DNA of 64,000 nt from contig JAUVXJ010000008.1 of NCBI GenBank assembly GCA_030603665.1, positions 30,900 to 94,899 of the forward strand, written 5' to 3'. This document shows, piece after piece, positions 45,073 through 54,368 of the stretch. A model generated the notes under the pieces. The model had not been told where the DNA came from and made no database searches. It saw nothing but the letters and a program-made list of their open reading frames with translations. Both the position numbers and the translations under genes were made by a program. This stretch comes from Chloroflexota bacterium. Its GTDB lineage: Bacteria > Chloroflexota > Anaerolineae > UBA7937 > B3-Chlor. How positions within the stretch are numbered: the first letter of the stretch is position 1; every line of letters begins with the position of its first letter.

Positions 45073-47061
45073 ATGTCCCGACGAGCGAGAGTTCTGGCCA
45101 TCACCCTAGTTGTACCAGCCCTCATGGTCTGCCTGGTGCTCTTGGGCTACGTCAAGTATGTCCGCGTGATGAGCCGTGTCGAATCCTTGCAGCAGCATCT
45201 GGGGAACCTGGAGGAGAGAGGAGGCGTGGAGCTTCTCTACAGCCTCGAGACGGAAGAGCTGGAGGCAGTGCGTGACGAACTGGTCCAGGTTGGGGCTGAG
45301 CTGACGGGCCTGAAGGCCGAGCTGGGCCCTGCTGTGGCCGTAGCCCCCTATCTGGGTTGGCTTCCCGTCGTTGGTGGAGATGTTGCCGCGGGCGCGGACC
45401 TTCTAGAGATGGGGATAGGCATATCGGTAGCTGCCGACCTGGTGTTTGAGGGGCTGGAGCCCTTGCTTCCACTTCTCGATGACTCTGGCAACTTCCCCTC
45501 CGAGATGAGCGTGGGGAAGGCGGTGGCGATGGCCGTTGCCGAAGGCCACCCCCACTTCATAGCAGCGCAGGCTGAATTGGAGAGGGTTGGAACAAATCGA
45601 CTGCGAATTGACGAAGAGCGCCTCTCCCCCAAGGTAGGGCAACTCCTGGGCCGGCTAGACCGATACCTCCCTCTGCTGGAGACCGGCGTCGATGGACTGG
45701 TTGTGGCTCCGTCTCTACTCGGAGTCGGTGAGCCCCGCACTTATCTCCTTCTGGCGCAGAATGAGCACGAGCTCCGGGCCACGGGCGGGTTCATCAGCAG
45801 CGTTGCACTGTTGCGCGTAGCTGACGGCAAGATCGTGGAGTTCCATTTCAGCGACAGCTACGCGGTCGACGACCTCTCCCAGCCTCACCCTGACGCCCCT
45901 GAAGCCCTGGAGCGGTACATGCTGTCCCAGATCTGGCTTCTGAGAGATGCCAACTGGTACGCTGATTTCCCTACCAGCGCTCAAGTAGCGAGAGACCTGT
46001 ATCAGCTGGACCAGGGAGTCTTGGTCGATGGCGTGGTGGCTGTCGACCTGGCGGCTGTGCAGTCCCTGGTGCGCGCGCTGGAGCCCATTCAACTGGAGGG
46101 GTATGACCAGGAGGTGACAGGGGCTAATGTGCTTGCCTTGATGCAGCAGCACTGGGCCTCTCCTGCCGGAGAGGGGCAAACCGCCGATTGGTGGATCCAT
46201 CGCAAGGACTTCATGGGTGATCTGCTGGGCGCGACGATGGGGAAGCTGGAGACAGACATCGCGTCTGTTGACCTCGGCCGGCTGATGGATGCGGTCCGCC
46301 GAGGGTTCGGGGAGAAGCATGTCCTGGTCTATATGGCAGACCCAACAGTGGGCGAGATCATGGGCCGGAACGGCTGGGATGGTGCCCTCAGACCCACCGA
46401 TGGCGACTTCCTGATGGTGGTGGACACAAACATGGGCTTCAACAAGGTGAATGCCAATGTTGAGACCGCCGTGGAGTACGAGGTGGTGATCGGGGAGGAC
46501 GAGAGTCTCACCAGTCGGGTCGCGATAACCTACCGCAACCACAGTAGTGAGATGGCAGATTCATGTGTCCAGGAGGCGGTGTATCCCCCGACCTACCAGG
46601 AGATGATGGAAGGCTGCTACTGGAATTACCTTCGTCTCTACGTTCCTAAGGGCAGCGAACTGGTAGATGGTCCGCATTTGACCTTGCCTAAGGGGAGCCT
46701 CAGAGCAGGAGAGGATGGGACTGCAGGCTTGCCACTGGCCACCGAGTTGTGGCCCACAGAGTTAGGCAAGAGCGTCTATGGGGTCTTCCTCGTAGTGGCG
46801 CCAGGCGAGCGACGGGAGATGGTCTTTGAGTACCAACCACCTTCATCTGTACTGGAGGTTGAGAACTCGACTACGTACCGGCTGCTGGTCCAGAAGCAGC
46901 CGGGCACGGTGGCCGTCCCCCTTCGCGTGGAGGTCAGGCTGCCCTCGGGCGCGTCGGTCGTCTCCATGCAGCCAGAGGCGAGCGGAGTGACCTATGGGAG
47001 TGTGGTGTTTGAGAGCGACCTCCGCGAGGATCGGGAGTTCGAGGTGACCTTCCGGCGGTGA
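45073..47061 (+). CDS. DUF4012 domain membrane-anchored surface protein
   Basis: About 662 residues from ATG 45073 (MSRRARVL). One N-terminal helix (AITLVVPALMVCLVLLGYVKY) is followed by a coiled-coil stretch and then the DUF4012 domain: YLLLAQNEHELRATGGFISSVALL, FHFSDSYAVDDL and SQIWLLRDANWYADFPTSAQVARDLY. The C-terminal 200 residues form beta-rich repeats. DUF4012 proteins resemble LCP enzymes in part and are found with surface polysaccharide genes; their chemistry is not established. The next gene is on the same strand 40 bases on and may be co-transcribed. Confidence 0.88.
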   Translation: MSRRARVLAITLVVPALMVCLVLLGYVKYVRVMSRVESLQQHLGNLEERGGVELLYSLETEELEAVRDELVQVGAELTGLKAELGPAVAVAPYLGWLPVVGGDVAAGADLLEMGIGISVAADLVFEGLEPLLPLLDDSGNFPSEMSVGKAVAMAVAEGHPHFIAAQAELERVGTNRLRIDEERLSPKVGQLLGRLDRYLPLLETGVDGLVVAPSLLGVGEPRTYLLLAQNEHELRATGGFISSVALLRVADGKIVEFHFSDSYAVDDLSQPHPDAPEALERYMLSQIWLLRDANWYADFPTSAQVARDLYQLDQGVLVDGVVAVDLAAVQSLVRALEPIQLEGYDQEVTGANVLALMQQHWASPAGEGQTADWWIHRKDFMGDLLGATMGKLETDIASVDLGRLMDAVRRGFGEKHVLVYMADPTVGEIMGRNGWDGALRPTDGDFLMVVDTNMGFNKVNANVETAVEYEVVIGEDESLTSRVAITYRNHSSEMADSCVQEAVYPPTYQEMMEGCYWNYLRLYVPKGSELVDGPHLTLPKGSLRAGEDGTAGLPLATELWPTELGKSVYGVFLVVAPGERREMVFEYQPPSSVLEVENSTTYRLLVQKQPGTVAVPLRVEVRLPSGASVVSMQPEASGVTYGSVVFESDLREDREFEVTFRR

Positions 47062-47101
47062 GACACCCGATGGGCGAGGGCGGATCCCTCTGCAAGGTGC
47101 G

Positions 47102-49372
47102 ATGATGAGAAGAGTGGCGTTGGTCTCTGCCCTCACAGGTGTGCTGGCGCTCTCTCTTCTTTCCTTGAGCCCCGCCACGTGGGCTGCGCCCTGGATGGAC
47201 CCGCTTCACCAGACTGTGCCCACCAGGACCCCAACTTCGTCCGCGCGCACTCCCAGACCCACCACGGCGACGACTGAGGTGCCGGAGGATACTCGCACCC
47301 CGTCACCGCCAACGGGCACGGCTGAGGCCGCGCCAACGCCCAGCATCCCAGCCACGGCGACATCATCAGCAACCTTGGCTCCTCCTGCGAGCGTCTCTCC
47401 TACGGGGGACCGTGCGTGGGATTTCGGGGATGCTCCAGATCCGGGCTTCCCTTCACTAGAGGCAAACGACGGCGCCCGGCATTCGATCATCTCCTTCGAG
47501 TGGCTGGGTGAGGGCGTGGACGATGAATCGGACTCGCATCAGGTTGATCGTGATCTGTACGATGATGGCGTTTTCGTTGGTCAACTCGACGCTTGTGCTC
47601 GGGAGACTATGGAGGTCGAGGTTACGGTGCTCAGCAGGGATGATCCTGAGCATCCGTACGATGGTCAGCACCTGCTGTACCTGAACGTGCTGGTGGACTG
47701 GAATGGCGATGGCTCCTGGTCGGGGAGGGTCCACTGTGCTGAGGGAGAGGCGGCCTCGGAATGGGCGGTGCGTAACCTGCCCGTGGACGTGTCATCGTGG
47801 CCGGACGACGCGCTCTCCGCCCCAGTCTCCATCGTGCTTCCTGTTGGCCCCCTTACCGGACAGGTGTGGGCTCGTTTCAGCCTGAGCTACGCAGAGGTAA
47901 TCTCCGGTGACGATTGGGATGGTCGGGGCGCCTTCGCGTACGGTGAGACCGAGGACTACCCGCTCACGGTGTTTTCGCCGCCCACCGTCGAGCGGGAGGT
48001 GCCATCGCCCACGCTAGCCATGGTGGGGGACGCGCCAGCTGACACCACGCCCACCACTGTTTGGCCAGCAGGTCTCCCATCGTGGTCGTCTTTGCTCTGT
48101 GTTGGGGGGAGCATCCTGCTGGTGGCGGTGGCTCTGGTGGTGGCCATGCTTGCTCTGAGAAGGAGAAGCCGCACGGCGCTGGTGGTGGCACTGGTTGTGG
48201 TAGCGGTGCTGACAGTCGCTGCCTTCCTGTTCTACAATCTTGGTCTCAAACCGCTGTACGGTACCGCGGGCTCAGGGCCTCCGACCCTGCCTCTTACGCC
48301 GCGTGAGCGTCTGGTGCCCACGGTTGGTGACTTGGCGGGGTCTGTCTCTCCCTCTCCCACTGCGGTGCTGACAGCGACCTCCACGCCAGAGAACGCCAAT
48401 CCCACCGTCGAAGCTTCGCGGCCCACATCGCAGTCCGGTGTAGCGACGCCCCTGCCGGACGCCGTTTCTGTGAGAGATAGGTTTGGCTTTGGCGTGGCTA
48501 TCTCCAGCATCGAGCAGTACGACGTGGGTCAGCTCCACGCCGGCTGGTACCTCGACTGGAGTTCCGATCCTGATCCGGCGTATCCCGGCGGCATGGAGTA
48601 CGCGCAGATGGTGAACGTTCGCGGTGGCAACATCTTTCCTGGAGTTGGCGATCTGGAGAGAACGGCGCGGCTGAACCCTGGGTCCCTGTGGTTGGTGGGC
48701 AACGAACCGGATGTCCTGTGGCAGGATGGCATCACCCCGCGTGAGTATGCCAGGGTCTATCACGACGTCTATGAGGCGCTGAGGAGTGCAGATCCGACCT
48801 GCCAGGTGGCTATAGGCGGAGTGTCTCAACCGACACCACTCCGACTGGAGTACCTGGACATGGTCCTCGATGCCTACACGGACCTGTACGGCGAGACGAT
48901 CCCGGTCGATGTCTGGAACGTTCACGCCTTCATCCTGCGTGAAGAGCGCGGGTCGTGGGGCGTGGATATCCCTCCAGGTATCTCCGTCGACGAGGGCCGG
49001 CTGTTCGAGATCGAGGATCATGATAGCCTGGAGATTTTCGGCCAGCAGATTCTGGACTTCCGGCGCTGGATGAATGACAGGGGAGAGAGAGACAAGCCCC
49101 TCATCGTATCCGAGTACGGAATCGTGATGCCCACAGAGTTTGGATTCTCGCACGAGAGAGTCAGGGACTTCATGTACGCCACCTTCGACTTCTTCATCGC
49201 GTCGAAGGACCCAGACCTGGGCTATCCCGCCGACGACAATCGGCTCGTGCAGCGCTGGCTCTGGTACAGCCTGAGTGACACGGTGTATCCCACGGGTAAC
49301 CTTTTCGATGCCGCTACCGGGCAGATAACCCCGCTGGGGCTGGCGTACGGCAGCTATGTGGTCTCCCACTAG
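47102..49372 (+). CDS. GEVED-domain membrane protein with C-terminal glycosidase-like barrel
   Basis: 756 residues. A signal peptide (about 1-28) and a Thr/Pro-rich linker lead to a GEVED-type domain (about 100-300; WDFGDAPDPGFPSL, DWNGDGSW, AYGETEDYPL). Two adjacent membrane helices (about 335-380) follow, then a second linker. The last 300 residues resemble a family 39/5-like glycoside hydrolase barrel: GSLWLVGNEPDVLWQDG near 533 with the expected acid/base Glu, and LIVSEYGIVMP near 670 with the expected nucleophile Glu. The two helices put both domains on the same side. I know of no described protein with this order. The substrate is unknown. Confidence 0.75.
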   Translation: MMRRVALVSALTGVLALSLLSLSPATWAAPWMDPLHQTVPTRTPTSSARTPRPTTATTEVPEDTRTPSPPTGTAEAAPTPSIPATATSSATLAPPASVSPTGDRAWDFGDAPDPGFPSLEANDGARHSIISFEWLGEGVDDESDSHQVDRDLYDDGVFVGQLDACARETMEVEVTVLSRDDPEHPYDGQHLLYLNVLVDWNGDGSWSGRVHCAEGEAASEWAVRNLPVDVSSWPDDALSAPVSIVLPVGPLTGQVWARFSLSYAEVISGDDWDGRGAFAYGETEDYPLTVFSPPTVEREVPSPTLAMVGDAPADTTPTTVWPAGLPSWSSLLCVGGSILLVAVALVVAMLALRRRSRTALVVALVVVAVLTVAAFLFYNLGLKPLYGTAGSGPPTLPLTPRERLVPTVGDLAGSVSPSPTAVLTATSTPENANPTVEASRPTSQSGVATPLPDAVSVRDRFGFGVAISSIEQYDVGQLHAGWYLDWSSDPDPAYPGGMEYAQMVNVRGGNIFPGVGDLERTARLNPGSLWLVGNEPDVLWQDGITPREYARVYHDVYEALRSADPTCQVAIGGVSQPTPLRLEYLDMVLDAYTDLYGETIPVDVWNVHAFILREERGSWGVDIPPGISVDEGRLFEIEDHDSLEIFGQQILDFRRWMNDRGERDKPLIVSEYGIVMPTEFGFSHERVRDFMYATFDFFIASKDPDLGYPADDNRLVQRWLWYSLSDTVYPTGNLFDAATGQITPLGLAYGSYVVSH

Positions 49373-49523
49373 TCGCCCCCCTGTTTCCACGGCCGTTCCC
49401 AGTGCGGCGAAACAATGAATCTCGAGAGGCGCTCGAGGCCATGAGGTATCTATACGGACTGTCCGGTGAAGCTCACTTGCCCCCCTCAACACCCGCTGCG
49501 ATGCGAGGAACTGCGGAGTCTGC

Positions 49524-50531
49524 GTGGTGATCAACAGCGTCGCTATGCGGAGGGTGTATCTGGGGGTTTGGCTGGCGCTTGGAGTGTTGTTGTTGGCGCT
49601 AGCGGTGAGGAGCGTTGATCCCTCGGCCCTGATAGGGTCGCTGACTAGCACCAATCCCTGGTGGGTGGCCATAGGCCTGCTGACAGTGGCCGGGACGATC
49701 CTGGCCAAGGCTTTGCGCTGGAGGCTGCTCTTCTACCCGTCCCACGAGGACCTGCGGATGAGCACGCTGGTCTCGGGTCTCCTCATCGGTCAGACCATCA
49801 ATCTGCTGCTGCCCGCTCGCCTGGGCGAGTTGGCCCGCGCATATCTCGTGGGTGAGGCAGAGAAGCGCCCAACGCTGCTGGCGTTGGGCACTATCGTGGT
49901 GGAGAAGACACTGGATGGCCTCGCGCTTCTCGTGCTGCTGGGCGTTCTTTTCGCTATCATGCCTGTTCCCCCTTGGCTGCGATTGGCAGGCGGCGCAGCG
50001 GCTTTGTTGACCGCACTCCTCCTGGCTGGGGTGCTGCTTCTCACCAGCGGGCGACAGCGGGTGGTTGACGCCTGCGAGAGTCTGTGCCAAATCCTGCCCC
50101 TGCTGGAGAGGTTGGGCTTGAAGCGGCGTGTTGGATCACTGGCTGATGGTCTCAGGTCTTTGCAGGCGAGCGGCGTGTGGGCCCGGCTGTTACTCTGGAC
50201 TGCAGGGATCTGGCTGCTTGCGGGTCTGACCAACTACTGCGTGCTGCTGGCCTTGGGCATCGAGGTCCCTCTCGTGCTTGCGTCCCTCTTGGTCCTGGCG
50301 GTGGTGCACCTGGGCCTGGTGGTGCCTACCTCGCCAGCGCGCATCGGCGTCTTCCACTACCTGTGTCTTCTCGCTCTGCTCTTCTTGGGAGTGGATAGGA
50401 GCCAGGCGCTGGCGTATGGACTTGTACTGCATTCCATAGTCGTATTGCCCATCATCGGCGCGGGGTTGGTGTGCGTGTGGCGGGAGAATCTGTCGCTGTA
50501 TCGTCTCGCCTCAGAGGTGGACAGAGAGTGA
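49524..50531 (+). CDS. lysylphosphatidylglycerol-synthase-TM (UPF0104) flippase-like protein
   Basis: 335 residues with about eight membrane helices and no catalytic soluble domain. Conserved features are LAKALRWRLLF, LLIGQTINLLLPARLGELARAYLVG and KTLDGLALLVLLG near the middle, and LVVPTSPARIGVFHYLCL near the end, as in the lipid-flippase half of MprF. The start may be GTG 49524 or ATG 49542. Its stop overlaps the GTG of the glycosyltransferase by four bases (GTGA), so the two probably make and translocate a glycolipid. Confidence 0.88.
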   Translation: MVINSVAMRRVYLGVWLALGVLLLALAVRSVDPSALIGSLTSTNPWWVAIGLLTVAGTILAKALRWRLLFYPSHEDLRMSTLVSGLLIGQTINLLLPARLGELARAYLVGEAEKRPTLLALGTIVVEKTLDGLALLVLLGVLFAIMPVPPWLRLAGGAAALLTALLLAGVLLLTSGRQRVVDACESLCQILPLLERLGLKRRVGSLADGLRSLQASGVWARLLLWTAGIWLLAGLTNYCVLLALGIEVPLVLASLLVLAVVHLGLVVPTSPARIGVFHYLCLLALLFLGVDRSQALAYGLVLHSIVVLPIIGAGLVCVWRENLSLYRLASEVDRE

Positions 50532-51511
50532 TAGATGTCTCAGTGGTGGTACCGGCCAGAAACGCGGGCGCGACAATTGGAGCTTGCCTCCGGAGTCTGC
50601 TGGCGCAGAGAGAGGCGCCCGCCGAGTACGAGGTAATCGTCGTGGATGATGGATCTACCGACGATACCCGCCGGGTGATCGAGGCCCATGGTGTCGCGCT
50701 GATCTCCCAACCACAGGAGGGACCGGCTGCTGCCCGGAACCGTGGAGTTGCGGCGTCAAGCGGGGAGATTGTACTGTTCACCGATGCAGACTGCGTTCCC
50801 GATGAGGCTTGGGTGCGAGAGATGATCCACCCCTTCGAGGACCCGGAGATCGTCGGCGTGAAGGGGGTCTATCGAACACGCCAGCAGGGCATCATTCCAC
50901 GCTTCGTGCAGTGTGAGTACGAGGAGCGGTACGAGTTGATGTCCAGGCACAAATGGATAGACTTTGTCGACACCTACTCGGCGGGGTACAGGCGCCAGGT
51001 CTTCTTGGCACAGGGAGGTTTGGACGTCGGCTATCCCAGTGCCTCGGTCGAGGACCAGGAATTCTCCTTCCGGCTGGCCGACCAGGGCTACAAGATGGTG
51101 TTCAACCCCCAGGCGGCGGTTTATCATCAGCATCCCGAGACGCTGGCGGGGTATCTCAGGCGGAAGTTCAACATCGGCTACTGGAAGGTGAAGGTCCTGC
51201 GGAGGCACCCTGCCAAGGCTGTGCAGGACTCCCATACGCCGCAGACTCTCAAGATACAGATGGTGTTGGTCATGGTTCTCGTTCCCCTCCTGGCCCTAGT
51301 CTTCCTGAGGAGCTTCTTCTGCTCACTGGCCTTGTTGATTTTGGTGCTTTTCTTGATCAGCGCCATACCCTTCGCTTTCAGGACTTTGCGGAAGGACCCG
51401 GCGGTGGGGTTGCTTTCACCTTTCTTGCTCTTCGTGCGCGCCTTGGCTCTGGGGTTGGGCATGGCCAAGGGCAGCTGGGACGCTGCATTCCGCGGGGAGG
51501 TCATGAGCTGA
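50528..51511 (+). CDS. family 2 glycosyltransferase, membrane-bound
   Basis: 327 residues from GTG 50528 (VIDVSVVVPARN). The GT-A domain has VIVVDDGSTDDT, the DxD-like FTDADCVPD, and SVEDQEFSFRLADQGYKM with the ED acceptor motif. Two to three helices follow at the C-terminus (MVLVMVLVPLLALVFL and onwards). It fits polyprenyl-phosphate or glycolipid glycosyltransferases. It is coupled to the flippase-like gene upstream and lies one base before mutM. Confidence 0.92.
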   Translation: MIDVSVVVPARNAGATIGACLRSLLAQREAPAEYEVIVVDDGSTDDTRRVIEAHGVALISQPQEGPAAARNRGVAASSGEIVLFTDADCVPDEAWVREMIHPFEDPEIVGVKGVYRTRQQGIIPRFVQCEYEERYELMSRHKWIDFVDTYSAGYRRQVFLAQGGLDVGYPSASVEDQEFSFRLADQGYKMVFNPQAAVYHQHPETLAGYLRRKFNIGYWKVKVLRRHPAKAVQDSHTPQTLKIQMVLVMVLVPLLALVFLRSFFCSLALLILVLFLISAIPFAFRTLRKDPAVGLLSPFLLFVRALALGLGMAKGSWDAAFRGEVMS

Positions 51512-51512
51512 G

Positions 51513-52337
51513 ATGCCAGAACTTCCAGAGGTGGAAACCATTAGGCGCGATCTTGGAGATCAGTTGGTGGGACGCTCGATTGTCGGCGTGGTGGTGGGTT
51601 GGGAGGGCTGTGTTGATCGGCCCTCGGTGGACGCCTTTTGCGAACAGATCGCGGGACGCCGCATCGAGGATGTGGGGCGCCGTGGCAAATTCCTGATCTT
51701 CACACTTTCGGGCGGCAAATCGCTGCTAGCCCATCTGAGGATGACCGGAAGCCTGCTCCTGAAGGAGGCGGCTGATCCCTGGGAGACCCACGCACGGCTT
51801 GCCTTTCAACTGGATGACGGTAGGGAGCTCCGCTTCGTGAGCGTGAGGAAGTTCGGCCGGCTCTACGCCGTGGACCGACCTGACGAAGTGGTGGGCGATC
51901 TGGGACCCGAACCCCTGGCTGAGAACTTTGACCTGGAGGCATTTTGCCAACTCTTTGACAACCGTCGAGGCATGATCAAGCCACTCTTGCTCAACCAGCG
52001 ATTCATGGCCGGCCTGGGCAATATCTACGTGGACGAGGCCCTGTTTCGAGTGGGGATTCATCCTCGGCGCACGGCGGACAGCCTGACTCCTGACGAGTTG
52101 GGTGGGCTCTATGTGACCATCAGGGACGTGCTTTGGGAGGCGATTGCCAATGAGGGCACCAGCCGCTCCGACTACGTGCGTCCCGATGGGAGCCAGGGGA
52201 CGCAGCAGGAGAGGTTGCTGGTCTCCGGACGAGCCGGGGATCCGTGCCCTCGCTGTGGCACCGAGATAGAGCGGATCGTGGTTGGGGGCCGGGGCACCTA
52301 CATCTGCCCCATGTGTCAGGCGGCGCCGACCGTATGA
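51513..52337 (+). CDS. mutM: formamidopyrimidine-DNA glycosylase
   Basis: 274 residues. Pro2 and Glu3 of the catalytic N-terminus (MPELPEVETIRRDL) are intact, as are the Lys of GRRGKFLIF, the NIYVDEALFRVGIHP helix-two-turns-helix, and the C-terminal zinc finger CPRCGTEIERI...CPMC. The enzyme removes 8-oxoguanine and ring-opened purines and cuts the strand. It starts one base after the glycosyltransferase stop, so it may be read from the same mRNA despite an unrelated role. Confidence 0.97.
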   Translation: MPELPEVETIRRDLGDQLVGRSIVGVVVGWEGCVDRPSVDAFCEQIAGRRIEDVGRRGKFLIFTLSGGKSLLAHLRMTGSLLLKEAADPWETHARLAFQLDDGRELRFVSVRKFGRLYAVDRPDEVVGDLGPEPLAENFDLEAFCQLFDNRRGMIKPLLLNQRFMAGLGNIYVDEALFRVGIHPRRTADSLTPDELGGLYVTIRDVLWEAIANEGTSRSDYVRPDGSQGTQQERLLVSGRAGDPCPRCGTEIERIVVGGRGTYICPMCQAAPTV

Positions 52338-52527
52338 CCTTGCCTGCCCTCATATTGGCCTTTGGGGACTGGGACTATAAGGGTGGCTGCGATGTGGTAA
52401 GGGATAGCCCCTGCTGCCAGCAGACACCTTGGTGTCCTTTGGCAATGAAATGCCGCAGCTCCCCCACCAGGACGCACCCGCCGGTGTTGACAGGCAACCC
52501 AGAGACGTCATGCGAACCGCCGAAGCC

Positions 52528-52556
52528 TTGAAGCTGCGGTGGGAGAGTGATACAAT
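52528..52556 (+). promoter_or_regulatory. promoter upstream of the small ORF and comEA-like gene
   Basis: TTGAAG (52528-52533) and TACAAT (52551-52556) are 17 bases apart. The leader to ATG 52608 is about 45 bases. Confidence 0.55.
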
Positions 52557-52607
52557 GATTGACGGACGTCGGTGCGCCCATCGGATTTTGGAGTCGAGGA
52601 GGAGGAG

Positions 52608-52796
52608 ATGGCCAAGACGCTCCGGGATAGGATAGCGCAATTCGCGCCGACGCAGCTCACCTTCGACGAGGGGCTGCTCAGCGATAGCGATAGGCTTGCT
52701 CTGCGGAAGATCGTGGAAGCCTCGCGGTCAATTGCGGTGCTTCCCGTGGATATCGAGCCCCTCTTTCCCATCGAAGCGAAAATACGAGACTGGTGA
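52608..52796 (+). CDS. small hypothetical protein
   Basis: 62 residues from ATG 52608, preceded by a GAGGAGGAGGAG run. It has no membrane segment or cysteine; TLRDRIAQFAPTQLTFDEGL and RLALRKIVEASRSIAVL are amphipathic. The stop overlaps the next ATG (TGATG), which supports translation as a real gene. No family recognised. Confidence 0.6.
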   Translation: MAKTLRDRIAQFAPTQLTFDEGLLSDSDRLALRKIVEASRSIAVLPVDIEPLFPIEAKIRDW

Positions 52797-53368
52797 TGTC
52801 AGCGAGGTTGGAGCGGTATCGCGTACCTATCGTGGGGGGCCTCTTCTCACTCCTCGTCATCGCCGGGGGCATCATCTATCTGCGCCGCCCCACGCCGCAG
52901 CCCATTGAGATAGTGGAGCCCTTGCCTACGGCCATGCCCAGCCCCGTGCAACTGGCTGTGTACGTCACTGGGGCCGTGCTGAATCCGGGTGTCTACACTC
53001 TGCCCCACGAGGCCAGAGTGCAGGACGCACTGGAGGCCGCTGGAGGGCCGACGGCCGACGCTGACCTGGACCGGGTGAACCTTGCTCAGAGAGTCCACGA
53101 CGAGGATCAGATTCATTTTCCGGAAGTCGGGGGGGAGATCCTGCCCTCGACGAGCACCGGTGGGTCGGGTCAAGGACTGATCGACATCAACACGGCGAGC
53201 GCCGAGGAACTTGAGAGCCTGCCTAACATCGGCCCCACGCTGGCCCAGTCCATCATCGACCATCGCACGGCCCAAGGCCCATTTGCCACCATTGAGGGGA
53301 TCATGGAGGTGCGGGGCATCGGAGACGGCCTGTTCGAAGAGATAAGAGAGCTGATAGTCGTGAGATAG
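52796..53368 (+). CDS. ComEA-like SLBB plus helix-hairpin-helix DNA-binding protein
   Basis: 190 residues from ATG 52796. One N-terminal helix (VPIVGGLFSLLVIAGGIIYL) anchors it. A SLBB domain (about 60-110; LAVYVTGAVLNPGVYTLPHEARVQDALEAAGG) and a C-terminal HhH domain (about 128-190; IDINTASAEELESLPNIGPTLAQSIIDHR, GPFATIEGIMEVRGIG) follow. This is the ComEA layout, used in DNA uptake or DNA repair. No ComEC lies nearby in the window. Confidence 0.92.
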   Translation: MSARLERYRVPIVGGLFSLLVIAGGIIYLRRPTPQPIEIVEPLPTAMPSPVQLAVYVTGAVLNPGVYTLPHEARVQDALEAAGGPTADADLDRVNLAQRVHDEDQIHFPEVGGEILPSTSTGGSGQGLIDINTASAEELESLPNIGPTLAQSIIDHRTAQGPFATIEGIMEVRGIGDGLFEEIRELIVVR

Positions 53369-53439
53369 CGGTGGCCAGGCAGGCGTTGGCCTATGTTCTT
53401 GGTAGGACGTCCCCAATTCAACAGAAGGGAGCGCATTCC

Positions 53440-54153
53440 ATGAGCGAGAGACCAGTGTTCTCGGGGTTTCCAGCGGAAGGTCTGCAATTCCTAGAAGATC
53501 TGAAGCAGAACAACAATCGGGAGTGGTTCCAGGCGCGCAAGCAACTCTATGTCGAGCATATTCTTGGACCAGCCCAGGACTTCGTGCTGGCGCTGGGAGA
53601 GCGCTTGCTGACCATCTCAGAGGGGCTCACCCACGACATCCAAACGGGCGGTAGAGGGTCAATCCTACGCATCTATCGCGACATGCGATTCAGCAAGGAC
53701 AAGACACCGTACAATGCCAATGTGAGGGTCTTCTTCTGGGAAGGCAGACGGAAGAAGATGGAGAACCCTGGGTTCTTTGTGCGCATTGAGTCTAGCGGCG
53801 GAGAGGTACTTGCCGGGATGCACCAGTTCCCGAAGCAGTTGCTGGCGGCGTATCGGGATGCGGTGGTGGATGAACAGATGGGGACGGAGTTGGAGGTAGC
53901 ACTGGCCTCGGTGAGGAAAGCCGGGGAGTACGAGATTGGAGGAGAGCACTACAAGCGAACGCCACGCGGGTATGACTCAGAGCACGAGCGAGCCCAATTG
54001 CTGCGATACAACGGGATCTATGCTCAGGCGCAAGAGATCGACCGAGAGGTTCTGTTGAAGCCCGAGTTGGTGGACCTGTGTTTGGAGCATTGCCGCAACA
54101 TGTCGCCACTGCACCACTGGTTGGTGAAGGTGGGGGAGCGGTATGGGCCGTGA
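53440..54153 (+). CDS. DUF2461 domain protein (TIGR02453)
   Basis: 237 residues from ATG 53440 (AAGGGAG upstream). The characteristic FLEDLKQNNNREWFQARKQLY, SILRIYRDMRFSKDKTPYN and KRTPRGYDSEHERAQLLRYNG motifs are all present. The function of the family is not known. The length is normal. Confidence 0.93.
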   Translation: MSERPVFSGFPAEGLQFLEDLKQNNNREWFQARKQLYVEHILGPAQDFVLALGERLLTISEGLTHDIQTGGRGSILRIYRDMRFSKDKTPYNANVRVFFWEGRRKKMENPGFFVRIESSGGEVLAGMHQFPKQLLAAYRDAVVDEQMGTELEVALASVRKAGEYEIGGEHYKRTPRGYDSEHERAQLLRYNGIYAQAQEIDREVLLKPELVDLCLEHCRNMSPLHHWLVKVGERYGP

Positions 54154-54338
54154 AGGACATCGCTTTCCGAGAGCAGGAGCCAAGAACTTGGATTAGTGCA
54201 TTTCCGGATCTAGAAGTAATCAGATTGGGCGATGTTGGGCATTTTCTTCAAGAGGAACCCGCATGCGAGCTGGGTGCCGCTGTCGAACGCCTTCTCAGTA
54301 GGGAAAGCCAGGTCCCTCCAAGTCAAGCTACCGCCTAA
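54141..54338 (+). pseudogene. C-terminal remnant of an alpha/beta hydrolase
   Basis: The frame holds VWAVKDIAFREQEPRTWISAFPDLEVIRLGDVGHFLQEEP, the last part of a haloalkane-dehalogenase-like alpha/beta hydrolase with the catalytic Asp (KD) and the His of GHFLQEE. Nothing of the N-terminal two thirds (nucleophile elbow, oxyanion loop) is present; the frame runs into the end of the DUF2461 gene. It is probably the leftover of a deleted gene. Confidence 0.6.
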
Positions 54339-54368
54339 CCACTCGCCCCGCGCTCGTTCGGTTGCAGA

